64,000 nt of DNA from Corallococcus soli (GTDB lineage: Bacteria > Myxococcota > Myxococcia > Myxococcales > Myxococcaceae), in NCBI RefSeq assembly GCF_014930455.1, contig NZ_JAAIYO010000006.1:403857-467856 (forward strand), read 5' to 3'. The translations under genes were made by a program, and so were the position numbers. Shown here piece after piece: positions 40,400-48,530 of the stretch. The notes beneath the pieces were generated by a model. That model was not told the DNA's origin. It saw nothing but the letters and a program-made list of their open reading frames with translations, and ran no database searches. The first letter of the stretch is position 1. Each line of letters opens with the position of its first letter.

Positions 40400-41572
40400 T
40401 CAACCGCCCAGTTCGTTCAACAACTGCGCCGCCTGGTCCTTCAGCAGCTCATCCCCACCCAGCGACTGGGCCTGCTTCGCGTGGCGGGTGGCCTCCGCCC
40501 GGTCGAACGGCTGGGTGGCGCGCGCCAGGTTCAGGTGCGTGAGCGCGTCCTGGGGGTTCGCGGCCAGCACCCGCTCCAGCAGCACGCGGGCCCGCGCGTG
40601 GTCCTGGTCGCCCATCAACAGTCGCACCAGGTCGTTGGTGGGGCCGGGCTCGTTGGGGGCCGCCGCCACCGTCTCCTCCAGCAGCCGCCGCGCGTCGTCG
40701 CGCTCGCCCAGCGCTTCGTGCGCCTGGGCCAGCGAGTGACGCACGTCCCACTGCTGGGGCGCGCGCTGGAGGGCCTCCTGGAAGAGCGCCTTCGCCTCCG
40801 CCAGCTCGCCGCCCAGCATCGCCGCCAGGCCCTGCAGGTGGATGTACTGGATGCGCTCCGGATCCAGCTCCCGCAGCTCCAGGATGGTGCGCCGCGCGGC
40901 GTCCTGGCTGTTGGCCTGGAGGTACAGCCGGAAGAGGTCCTGCAGCACCGCCAGGCGCGTCTTGCCCTGCGCGTGCTCCAGCGCCTGAACGCCCGCGGAG
41001 ATGGCCAGCCCCACCGCGCCGTTCGACGCGTGCGCGCGCGACAGCATCAGGAACGGCAGGGCTTCCTGGGGCGCCAGCGCCGCGGCCTGCTGGAAGTGGT
41101 GCACCGCCGCCTGGGGGTCCTTGCGCTGCACCGCGATGCGGCCCAGCTCGAAGTGCGGGTAGACGCTCTGGGGGGCCACCACCTGGGCGGCCTCGAAGGC
41201 GGCCTTGGCGCCGTCCAGGTCGCCGCGCTCCGACAGCAGCGTGCCCAGGTTGAAGCGCTCGAAGTAGCCGGCGGTGGGCGCGGCGGCCAGCGCCTTGAGC
41301 GTCACCAGCGCCACCGGGTCCCCGGCCTGGGCCTTGAGCATCGCCAGGTGGGCCTGGGCCTCGGTGTTCTCCGGCTGCACCTGCAACAGGCGCGTCACGG
41401 CGCCTTCGGCGTCGCGGGCGGCGCCGGTGCTCAGGTGGGTGCGCACCAGGCCCATCAGACAGTCCACGTCCTTCGGGTCGATGGAGAGGCCCTTCTGGAA
41501 GCTCTTCACCGCCTCCGCGGGCTGGCCCTGCTGGAGGAACTGACCGCCCTCTTGCGCGTACCTGGATGCCAT
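40400..41572 (-). CDS. Tetratricopeptide repeat protein
   Basis: A 390-residue soluble protein made up of about ten TPR units across its whole length. Clear examples are the first (YAQEGGQFLQQGQPAEAVKS), GERDDARRLLEETVAAAPNEP and ARVLLERVLAANPQDALTHLNLAR. There is no signal or membrane segment, so it acts in the cytoplasm as a protein-binding scaffold. The partner is unknown. The gap to the aldehyde dehydrogenase gene is 70 bp on the same strand. Confidence 0.9.
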   Translation of the reverse strand: MASRYAQEGGQFLQQGQPAEAVKSFQKGLSIDPKDVDCLMGLVRTHLSTGAARDAEGAVTRLLQVQPENTEAQAHLAMLKAQAGDPVALVTLKALAAAPTAGYFERFNLGTLLSERGDLDGAKAAFEAAQVVAPQSVYPHFELGRIAVQRKDPQAAVHHFQQAAALAPQEALPFLMLSRAHASNGAVGLAISAGVQALEHAQGKTRLAVLQDLFRLYLQANSQDAARRTILELRELDPERIQYIHLQGLAAMLGGELAEAKALFQEALQRAPQQWDVRHSLAQAHEALGERDDARRLLEETVAAAPNEPGPTNDLVRLLMGDQDHARARVLLERVLAANPQDALTHLNLARATQPFDRAEATRHAKQAQSLGGDELLKDQAAQLLNELGG

Positions 41573-41642
41573 GGCCCCTACCTACCACGAGCCTCCGGAA
41601 AGCCAGCTTCCCCGCCTGCCCCAAAAAGGGCTCATGGATGTT

Positions 41643-43361
41643 TCACCGTCGCAGCGCGGCCAGGGCGATGCCCGGCACCTTGAGCCATGAGGGCGACTGC
41701 TCGAAGTCCACCAGCCGGCGCCCCAGGGCCGCCACCCCCCGGTGGCCTGGAACCCACGGGGGCGCGGGCACGGAGGTGAGCGGCGCGCGCAGCACGGCCT
41801 TCTCGATGGACTCCAGCATGAACGTGTTGTGCACCCAGCCCTGCCCGCTCTGGATGTCCTGGAGCGACGAGGACGGGTGGCCGCCCCAGGGAAGGCTGCC
41901 CAGCGCGTAGGCCGCGCCCGGCCAGGTGTTGACGGCCACGGTGCCGTAGCGCAGCTCGCGCACCGCCTTCTCCACCGCCGCCTTCACCGTCGGATCCTTG
42001 AGGGACTTCGGGTGGACGATGAGCGTGGCGTTGAGGGTGCCCCACACCGTGTCGTTGAGGAACGCCACCGCGGCGTCCAGGAAGGCCACCGGGTCGTCCG
42101 CGCCCGGCAGGCCCGTCTCCGACAGCACCGTGCACCAGGGCTCCTGGCGGAAGACGCGGTCCTGGGTCTTCGCGGGGTCCACGTCCGGGATCAGCGCGTA
42201 CGCCAGGTCCCCTTCACCCGGAGTGCCCACGAGCCGCACGTTCGGACGGCCTTCGGTGAACTGGCGCCAGCGCTCGTCCGCGCCCGGGTAGTACGCGCGG
42301 CGCACGGGGGCGTGGGCGAGGCTCGCCTGGATGCGGTCCACGAAGGCGCTGCGCCGGCTCCAGTCCTTCGGCTGCACCAGCAGCTTCGCCGCGTTGCAGT
42401 TGAAGGACGCGTTGTTGGCGACCATGCCGGCGACGTCGTCCGCCTGGAAGCGCAGCTCCCCGTCCGAGTACGGGCCCGGCACCACCACCACCGGGGACAC
42501 GTTGCCCAGCTCGCTGGACACGTGCTTGGCGAGCAGCGGTTCGTTCTTCTGGCGGCGCGCGTCCGACTCCGGGCCGGGCGGGCCCCACACGAGCGCGTCG
42601 TGGGTGCGGTCGCTGCCGGTGATGTGCACCTCGTCCACCGCGTCGTGCTGCACGAGCTGCGCGCCCTCCTCCGCGCCGCCGTACACGATGGCCAGCGCAT
42701 CCCGGGCGATGAGCGGCGCGAAGGCCTGCTCCAGGAAGGGGCCCAGGTAGGCGTTGACGGGGTTCATCTTGAGCACGCAGACGGTGCCTTCGACGAAGAG
42801 CTTGTAGAGGCAGTCCAGCGGCGGGATGGAGTTGACGTTGCCGCCGCCCAGCACCGCGCACACGCGGCCCTTGTGGGGCTTTCGGTAGAACGACGCTTGA
42901 TGTTCCTCGCGCAGGTTGTCGGCGGTGACGCCGGGCTGGAAGTAGACCTCGCCCACGTTGCCGGGCAGCAGCATGGCGTCCAGCCGGTCCAGGGGGAACA
43001 CCCGCGCGGCGAGCCGCCCGTCCTCCAGCGTGCGCAGGTGCGTGCGGGGGATGACGGGCGCGCCGTGCTTCTGGATGTCGCGCAGCGCGGCCGAGAGCAG
43101 GCGCAGGTTGCGCACCACCACCATGGGCCCGGCGAGCCACTCCTCTCCCGCGAGGGGCCCGCCGGGGTCGATGCCCTTGGCCTCGCAGGCCGCGCGCACG
43201 CTCGGCTCCGCGATGGCGACGTACGCGCGGCGCAGGTCCTCCAGGAGCCTGAGCCGCTCCGTGAGGGCGAGCTTCGCCCACGCGCCCGAGCCCTCGCGGA
43301 CCCGGCGCACCAGGATGTCGATGGTGGTGCGAGACGTGTGCTGCGGGACGGCGGCGGACAT
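41643..43361 (-). CDS. Aldehyde dehydrogenase family protein
   Basis: A 572-residue enzyme of the aldehyde dehydrogenase superfamily. The catalytic Cys lies in NNASFNCNAAKLLVQ, and the general base in SSELGNVSPVVVVPG. The cofactor-binding part has AVLGGGNVNSIPPLDCLYKLF and VYGGAEEGAQLVQHDAVDEVHITGS. It is longer than the usual 480-500 residues through insertions in the N-terminal third. The segment GTVCVLKMNP and the C-terminal LPWGGHPSSSLQDIQSG with its long tail look closer to fatty-aldehyde or acyl-reductase-like branches. GGAGG precedes the ATG at 43361. Substrate unknown. Confidence 0.9.
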   Translation of the reverse strand: MSAAVPQHTSRTTIDILVRRVREGSGAWAKLALTERLRLLEDLRRAYVAIAEPSVRAACEAKGIDPGGPLAGEEWLAGPMVVVRNLRLLSAALRDIQKHGAPVIPRTHLRTLEDGRLAARVFPLDRLDAMLLPGNVGEVYFQPGVTADNLREEHQASFYRKPHKGRVCAVLGGGNVNSIPPLDCLYKLFVEGTVCVLKMNPVNAYLGPFLEQAFAPLIARDALAIVYGGAEEGAQLVQHDAVDEVHITGSDRTHDALVWGPPGPESDARRQKNEPLLAKHVSSELGNVSPVVVVPGPYSDGELRFQADDVAGMVANNASFNCNAAKLLVQPKDWSRRSAFVDRIQASLAHAPVRRAYYPGADERWRQFTEGRPNVRLVGTPGEGDLAYALIPDVDPAKTQDRVFRQEPWCTVLSETGLPGADDPVAFLDAAVAFLNDTVWGTLNATLIVHPKSLKDPTVKAAVEKAVRELRYGTVAVNTWPGAAYALGSLPWGGHPSSSLQDIQSGQGWVHNTFMLESIEKAVLRAPLTSVPAPPWVPGHRGVAALGRRLVDFEQSPSWLKVPGIALAALRR

Positions 43362-43450
43362 GGCGACCTCCGGAACGGGCTTCACGCTGAAGGGCCCCGG
43401 TATAGGGAAGCCCGCGTGCGCCGTCACCGTGGGGGTCGCGCCCTCCGTCC

Positions 43451-45766
43451 TCAGGTGGGCAGTGGCTCGGCCAGGCCCTTGCGGATGGCCTCGTCGACCC
43501 GCTTCATCACCTTCTGGAACTGCTCACGGTGGCGGGCCGCCTGCTGCTCGCCCAGCTTCGCCTGCTGCTCGCCCAGCTTCGCCTGCTGCTCGCCCAGCTT
43601 CGCCTGCTGCTCGCCCAGCGCCTCCATCTTCTGGCTGAGCTCCTCCTGCTGCTTGTCGAGGGCTTCGCGCTCGGGGTCCAGGTCCCCTTCGCGCTTGTCC
43701 AGCGCCGCCTCCAGGCGGTCCCGTTCGGCCTCGTCGCGGACATTGGCGAGCCGGGTGCGCTCCAAGCTGATCTCCGCGTGCTTGAGCGCGATCGCGGCGT
43801 GCTTCGAGGCGAGCTGCGATTGGGGATGGGCGAGCTCCGCCTGCTTCTGGCCCAGCGCGGCCTGCTTCTGGCCCAGCGCGGCCTGCTGCTGGCCCAGGGC
43901 GGACTGCGCGTCCCCCTGCTTCCCGGCCTCCTCCATCAGCTTGCGCACCTGTTCCAGGGTCTGCGCGTCGCGGATCAGGAAGGGCTTGTCGCCGCGCCGC
44001 ACGAAGATGATGTCCTTGCCCTTCACCTTGAAGGTGCGCGCCAGGTGCACGTCCTCCGAGGAGCCGGAGATCATCGTCCGACCGTCGGAGAGGTACGCGA
44101 AGGTGTCGCCGTCCTCCATGTCCGGAGGGCTGGGCGGGAGGGGAGGACGGGGAGGCGTCGGCGCGGCCGCGAGCAGGGGCGGCGCGGGTGGCGCGGGCGG
44201 GGCCAGCGCGGCCCGGAGAGGAGGCGCGGGCGGCACGGGCGGCAGCGGAACCACGGTGGAACGGGGCGGCGGTGCGGGCGGCGCCGGGGCCGTCGCCGCG
44301 GAGGCGGTCGGAGGCGGAGCCATGGCGGCACGGGCCGGGGATGCGGACGTCGGCGCCTTGGGTGACGGCGTGGCCGTGCTCGCGGTGCCCGGCGTCGCGG
44401 AGGACTTCGGCGGCAACGCGGCGGTGCCCTTGTTCGGGGTGGCTTCGTCGTTGACGGTCCGGGTGGTGCCCACCTTGGTGCCAGTCTCCGCGTCCGTCGT
44501 GGTGTTGGCGGCGGGCGCCTTGGCGACGACCTGGAAGGGCATCAGGACCAGGGCCCCGAGGGTGAACAGCGCCCCCTTGAGCCAGCGACGGGATTGGGTG
44601 GGGACGACATCGACATGTTCCAGCATGCGGAGCCTCCTGTGCAGCGCGTGAAGGTGGGCCGACGCCCCAAGCGCCGCTGCGCTGCCGGGGGGCCGGGTGA
44701 TGCCAAAGGCGATGAGCAGCTCGCCGTAATCCGCGGGCTCCGCGCCGGTGAGACGCAAGGCCTCCGCGTCACACGCCTCTTCCCTGGCGAGCGCGTACTC
44801 ATGGGCCGCCCGACGCGCGAGCGGGTGGAAGAAGAGGACCGTCTCCGCCAGCGCCGGCACCCAGCCGAGCCACAGGTCTCCGCGCCGCAGGTGCGCCACC
44901 TCGTGCGCGAGCGCCATGCGCAGCGCGTCCTCGGGGAACTCGCGCACCGCCTTGGAGGGCAGCACGATGACCGGCGACACGAGCCCCGCGGCCAGCGGGC
45001 TCGCCACTTCATCCGAGACCAGCAATAGGGGCGTCCGGCGCAGGCCCGCCTCGCTCGCGAGGAACTCCGCCTCCTCTTCGAGCACCGGATGCTTCAGGGG
45101 CCGCGCCCGCTCACGCATGCCCCGCACCTGACGCCACGCACGCACGTGCCCCCGCACCTGCCAGGCCACACCCGCGCCCCAGACGAGGAGCAGCGTCCAC
45201 GCGACCGCGCTGGAGCCGGACAACGACCGCAGCCACCGCGAGGCACCGGCGACGAAGGACCCGAAACGGGCCTCGGGTGAGGAGCCGTGGCCCTGAGCAA
45301 CGGATCCGGGTGCGTGCATCGATGCTCCCCTGTCCGGGGATGCGAGGCTCGGCGTCCTCGCGACGCATTCACCACCCGATGACTCAAGGCCCGATCGCGA
45401 CAGGGCATCTTCACGCACGGGCATGACCCCACCCGATGTCTGGGATTGCGAGCCCTCCCACCGTGAAGACATACCCGGCGTCTGGAGTTGCGCCACGGTG
45501 CCCTGCGTCCCCAGGCTCGCGACGGAGACGGTCTCCGCGGGCAGCAGCGCCAGGGACACCGGGTGCACCCAGCCCAGCGTCAGCACGAACTTGAGCGCCA
45601 CCAGCCACCACAGGCCCGCGCGCAGGGACGCGGGCAGGCGCGGCACCGCCTTCGCGAGGCCCCAGACCGCCAGCGCGCAGAGCGCCCCCTGCCACGAGGC
45701 GCGCCACAGGGACTCCGACCAGGACGACCACCACGGCATCGCGTGCAGCAGGTCCATGGAGTTCAT
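43451..45766 (-). CDS. M56 family metallopeptidase (BlaR1-like sensor) with coiled-coil C-terminus
   Basis: A 771-residue membrane protein. Early helices lie at about 22-75 and 187-204; the zinc protease site is HEVAH (288-292) with the later ligand in EEACDAEA (about 329-336); a further helix lies near 408-428. In BlaR1/MecR1 this domain cleaves or triggers cleavage of the BlaI repressor. The extracytoplasmic part is not a penicillin-binding domain. It is a Pro/Ala-rich stretch (about 430-560), a small strand-rich segment around FVRRGDKPFLIRD, and a coiled coil with LGQKQAA and four LGEQQAK repeats. The signal sensed is therefore unknown. It starts 4 bp after the repressor gene, so the two form one operon. 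Confidence 0.88.
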   Translation of the reverse strand: MNSMDLLHAMPWWSSWSESLWRASWQGALCALAVWGLAKAVPRLPASLRAGLWWLVALKFVLTLGWVHPVSLALLPAETVSVASLGTQGTVAQLQTPGMSSRWEGSQSQTSGGVMPVREDALSRSGLESSGGECVARTPSLASPDRGASMHAPGSVAQGHGSSPEARFGSFVAGASRWLRSLSGSSAVAWTLLLVWGAGVAWQVRGHVRAWRQVRGMRERARPLKHPVLEEEAEFLASEAGLRRTPLLLVSDEVASPLAAGLVSPVIVLPSKAVREFPEDALRMALAHEVAHLRRGDLWLGWVPALAETVLFFHPLARRAAHEYALAREEACDAEALRLTGAEPADYGELLIAFGITRPPGSAAALGASAHLHALHRRLRMLEHVDVVPTQSRRWLKGALFTLGALVLMPFQVVAKAPAANTTTDAETGTKVGTTRTVNDEATPNKGTAALPPKSSATPGTASTATPSPKAPTSASPARAAMAPPPTASAATAPAPPAPPPRSTVVPLPPVPPAPPLRAALAPPAPPAPPLLAAAPTPPRPPLPPSPPDMEDGDTFAYLSDGRTMISGSSEDVHLARTFKVKGKDIIFVRRGDKPFLIRDAQTLEQVRKLMEEAGKQGDAQSALGQQQAALGQKQAALGQKQAELAHPQSQLASKHAAIALKHAEISLERTRLANVRDEAERDRLEAALDKREGDLDPEREALDKQQEELSQKMEALGEQQAKLGEQQAKLGEQQAKLGEQQAARHREQFQKVMKRVDEAIRKGLAEPLPT
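43540..43620 (-). repeat. Tandem 21-bp coding repeat in the M56 sensor gene
   Basis: About 3.9 copies of a 21-bp unit (plus-strand CCTGCTGCTCGCCCAGCTTCG) encode LGEQQAK repeats. A second, less perfect set encoding LGQKQAA lies near 43852-43895. Both are in frame and may vary in copy number between strains. Confidence 0.85.
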
Positions 45767-45770
45767 CGGC

Positions 45771-46151
45771 TCACTCCTTCCGCTTCTGGCGCAGGCGGGT
45801 CACGACGTCCTGGAGCTGCTTCAGCTCCTCGTCGGACACGTCCTCCGCTTCGGCCAGATAGGTGACGAACGGCGACAACGACCCGGAGAGCGTGCGCTGC
45901 ACGAAGTTCCCTACGACGTCGCGCAGCAGCTCTTGCGTGGCCACCGGCGAGGCGTACTGGAACACCCCGTCCACCTTGCTGCGCGTCAGGTAGCCCTTGA
46001 GCCGCAGCCGCTCCATCACCGTCAGGATGGTGGAGCGCGCCAACCCCTGGGCCTCACCGAAGCGCTCGGCCACCTCCCCCACCGTCGCCGGCCCGTGCTC
46101 CGCCACGTACCGCAGCAGCGCGAGTTCCTGCTCTCCCACCGGCTTCTTCAT
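45771..46151 (-). CDS. BlaI/MecI/CopY-family repressor
   Basis: A 126-residue winged-helix repressor. Residues 5-70 hold the DNA-binding domain (EQELALLRYVAEHGPATVGEV, then ARSTILTVMERLRLKGYL) and residues 75-126 the dimerisation helices. BlaI proteins repress their own operon until the membrane partner inactivates them by cleavage. The scissile region usually lies at an Asn-Phe in the dimerisation helix; an NFVQRT segment is present here at about residue 82. Two operator-like dyads and a promoter precede it. The M56 gene follows after 4 bp. Confidence 0.93.
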   Translation of the reverse strand: MKKPVGEQELALLRYVAEHGPATVGEVAERFGEAQGLARSTILTVMERLRLKGYLTRSKVDGVFQYASPVATQELLRDVVGNFVQRTLSGSLSPFVTYLAEAEDVSDEELKQLQDVVTRLRQKRKE

Positions 46152-46166
46152 CCGTCACACCCTTCG

Positions 46167-46184
46167 TGGCGACAGTTGTAGTCA
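46167..46184 (-). promoter_or_regulatory. Second BlaI-type operator
   Basis: On the minus strand TGACTACAACTGTCGCCA matches 13 of 18 positions of the first operator (46201-46218). It lies at the expected transcription start, so a bound repressor would block early elongation. Confidence 0.55.
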
Positions 46185-46190
46185 CGAAGC

Positions 46191-46219
46191 AAGGTACGGC
46201 TGACTACAGCCGTAGTCAA
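46191..46219 (-). promoter_or_regulatory. BlaI-M56 promoter with overlapping operator
   Basis: On the minus strand TTGACT (46219-46214) and TACCTT (46196-46191) are 17 bp apart. The perfect dyad TGACTAC-AGCC-GTAGTCA (46201-46218) covers the -35 and most of the spacer. TAC/GTA half-sites with dyad symmetry are typical of BlaI/MecI operators, so autorepression is expected. Confidence 0.75.
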
Positions 46220-46461
46220 GCGAGTGTCGCCGTCCTTCGGTGAGGCCTGGGCAAAGGAGCCTTTCGGGCCCTCGGCTGTCCGGATGGTCCCCGGGTCTGG
46301 AGGATGCGGTTCCGCTCGGAGGGAGGCTTTGCGGCAGGCGCCTGCCTGGTCGGTCGCACAGGAGCGGGCCCGGTAGCAGAGGCCCGTGTGTGTCCTTGTC
46401 TCTGTCGGCCGGGCAACCAGATTTCCGGAAGACGAAACCCGACTCGCACAGGAGATTCCCC
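46220..46461. other. Intergenic region before the acidic lipoprotein
   Basis: Together with the operator region this forms a divergent spacer of 310 bp between the BlaI repressor gene and the 46462 lipoprotein. I see no gene in it and no confident plus-strand promoter. Confidence 0.4.
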
Positions 46462-46998
46462 ATGAAGCTTCCACTGATGGCGGCCCTTGCCGCCCTGTCT
46501 CTGTACGGTTGCGCCGGTCAGTCCGCGAACACGCGTGAAGCCTCGGCTCCCGAAGCGGGCGCCATGGGGGGTTCGGGCAGCGCGGGCACCACCGAGTCCT
46601 CCATCGACAGCAGCAGCGCCGACATCCAGGAGTCGGACAAGTCCGCCGGTGAGGCAGGCAACGTGAGCGACCTGGAGAAGCGCGACCGCATGGGCGCGCC
46701 CACCGTCTACGAGGGTGAGGCCACCGGCGGCAGCGGCGCCGCCAACGAGACCGTGGAGACGAAGGACGGCCAGAAGTGGGACGTGCAGCAGAACACCCCC
46801 ACCGACCTGGGCGACCCCCAGACGCCCGCGGGCGCCGTGAACCAGAACCACGAGAATGACGGCACCGGCGGGTCCGGCGACGAGGGCAGCGGCAAGAGTG
46901 AGATCAAGGACGAGTCCGGCGACGTCAACGCGGACACGGACGACCTGAGCACCGACTCCAAGGTGGACACGGACGCCACGCCTGATCCCACCAACTAA
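46462..46998 (+). CDS. Acidic, low-complexity lipoprotein
   Basis: A 178-residue lipoprotein with lipobox LYGC (Cys17). The mature part is Gly, Ser, Asp, Glu and Thr-rich with a repeated short motif GGSG (MGGSGSAGT, TGGSGAANE, TGGSGDEGSG). It is strongly acidic and probably unfolded, with no cysteine after the lipidated one. AGGAGA lies 7 bases before the ATG. A strong hairpin follows. Function unknown. Confidence 0.78.
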   Translation: MKLPLMAALAALSLYGCAGQSANTREASAPEAGAMGGSGSAGTTESSIDSSSADIQESDKSAGEAGNVSDLEKRDRMGAPTVYEGEATGGSGAANETVETKDGQKWDVQQNTPTDLGDPQTPAGAVNQNHENDGTGGSGDEGSGKSEIKDESGDVNADTDDLSTDSKVDTDATPDPTN

Positions 46999-47045
46999 TC
47001 CCAGTGAAGCAGCACGCCCGGCGGAAATCTCCGCGCGGGTGAGGG

Positions 47046-47088
47046 CGAATACCCGGTAAAGCCCGTGCGCGGGCCTACCGGGTGTTCG
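47046..47088 (+). terminator. Long hairpin terminator
   Basis: CGAATACCCGGTA (from 47046) pairs with TACCGGGTGTTCG (to 47088) with one mismatch or wobble, and an inner GCCCG/CGGGC stem lies in the loop. It sits between the acidic lipoprotein and the barrel protein genes, and could also act as an attenuator for the latter. Confidence 0.65.
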
Positions 47089-47127
47089 TCTGTCCACCCC
47101 ACGCCGCGCCAAGTAGACTGAGCACCA

Positions 47128-48474
47128 ATGACTGGTGCTCCCTTCGTGGCCCTCCTCGCACTGCTGCACTCCCAGTCCTCGTCCATCGAGGAGGTACCCA
47201 ACGACGAACAGGACTATTCGTCCCCTGCCTCTTCCTCGGAAGGCATCGGCTTCCGGGCGCTCCTGGAGGTGGGGCCGCTGAGCTTCCCGTCCGGGACACC
47301 CGGCGGGGAGCAGGACCTGTTCGCGTACGCGTACCCGTCGCTGGGCGTGGATGGCGGCGAGGACTTCGCCTTCATGCTGGGCGCCCCGCTGCGCTTCCGG
47401 CTCCTGGACAACGCGCCCGCGCAGAAGGACCAGGACTACGGCGCGTGGCTGCGGCGCCAGGACTGGGACGAGCGCAGCGACTACGGCCAGGTGGTGCGCC
47501 TGCTGCGCATCGGGGACGAGTCCGGCCGCTTCGGCCTGCGCGTGCAGCCGTTCCTGGAGGAGTCGCTGGGACGCGGCTACCTGGTGAACCGCTACGACAA
47601 CCAGTTGTCGCCGGACTACCACCCGGCGGGCGGCACGGTGTCGTTCGCGGTGGGGCCGGCGCGGGTGGAGCTGCTCGCCAGCGACGTGCTCGCCGCGCGC
47701 ATCTTCTCCGGCGAGTTCCTGCTGGACCTGGGCCGCGTCGTCAGTGGCAGTGAGAACCACTTCGACCGCTACCTGCTGCGCGCCTCCGCGGCGCACGACT
47801 TCGGCGAGGCCGGCGGGGTGACGCCGGAGGCCACGGTCGCGTCGTTGGGCGGTGAGATCGCCATGTACAAGGGCGAGCGGCTGCGCTCGTGGGTCCTGCT
47901 GGCCGGCGGCGCGCGCCTCAACGCGGGCGCGCAGGACGTGGGTGGCCTGCTGGGCGTCGCCTTCGAGGGCGACTTCAAGGGCACGCAGCTCAGCGTCACC
48001 CTGCAGGGGCGGCGTCAGGGCGGCGGCTTCCGCTTCGGCTTCTTCGGCGCGGGGTACGAGCTGGCGCGCTTCTCCGCCGTGGGCCTGTCCGAGGAGCCGC
48101 AAGCGGAGCAGCGCGTGCCCAAGGACTTCTCCGGCTACATCGAGATGTCGTTGGCGCGAGGCGGCGGCACGGACTCGACGGAGGTCGTGGCCAGCGGCGC
48201 GCTGGAGTACTCGGCCTTCGGCCGCGCGGACGGAGACTTCTCGCTGAGCTTCAGCAGCCCGGGCGGCAAGACGCGGGGCATCGTGCGCGCGGTGGTGATG
48301 GGCCTGGGCGACCGGCCCCGCTACTCGTTCGCGGTGGAGGGCCGGCAGCGCGTGATGCCCGCGCTGTACATCTGGGCCGCCGGCTCCACCGTGCACTTCC
48401 CGCAGCCGGATGGCGTGCTGGTGCGCGGCGTGAGCGCGGGTGCCGGCGTGGGCGTGGACTTCGCCCGCAACTGA
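47128..48474 (+). CDS. Probable outer-membrane beta-barrel protein
   Basis: A 448-residue protein with a short hydrophobic N-terminus (FVALLALLHS) that may be a signal peptide. It then has repeated amphipathic strands with aromatic residues at their ends, for example LLEVGPLSFPS, FAFMLGAPLRFRLL, FGLRVQPFLEESLGRGY, GGGFRFGFFGAGYELARF, and ends GAGVGVDFARN. This fits a transmembrane barrel of about 16-18 strands, a prediction from pattern. There are no cysteines. It is convergent with the phospholipase D gene. Function unknown. Confidence 0.7.
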   Translation: MTGAPFVALLALLHSQSSSIEEVPNDEQDYSSPASSSEGIGFRALLEVGPLSFPSGTPGGEQDLFAYAYPSLGVDGGEDFAFMLGAPLRFRLLDNAPAQKDQDYGAWLRRQDWDERSDYGQVVRLLRIGDESGRFGLRVQPFLEESLGRGYLVNRYDNQLSPDYHPAGGTVSFAVGPARVELLASDVLAARIFSGEFLLDLGRVVSGSENHFDRYLLRASAAHDFGEAGGVTPEATVASLGGEIAMYKGERLRSWVLLAGGARLNAGAQDVGGLLGVAFEGDFKGTQLSVTLQGRRQGGGFRFGFFGAGYELARFSAVGLSEEPQAEQRVPKDFSGYIEMSLARGGGTDSTEVVASGALEYSAFGRADGDFSLSFSSPGGKTRGIVRAVVMGLGDRPRYSFAVEGRQRVMPALYIWAAGSTVHFPQPDGVLVRGVSAGAGVGVDFARN

Positions 48475-48530
48475 CGCGTCCGTTCACGGGCCTCCAGGGA
48501 CACCGGGGCCCGTCGCGCGGACCCGGTGCT

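Noticed and set aside
43540..43620. 21-bp tandem repeats considered as a regulatory iteron
   Set aside because: They are in frame inside the M56 gene and encode LGEQQAK coiled-coil heptads.
41742..44651. Plus-strand 969-codon frame across the aldehyde dehydrogenase and M56 genes
   Set aside because: It crosses two real minus-strand genes and their spacer without any conserved motif.
48486..48513. 7-bp hairpin ACGGGCC/GGCCCGT after the barrel gene
   Set aside because: The stem is short, the loop 14 bases and no T-run follows; chance hairpins of this size are common at this GC content.
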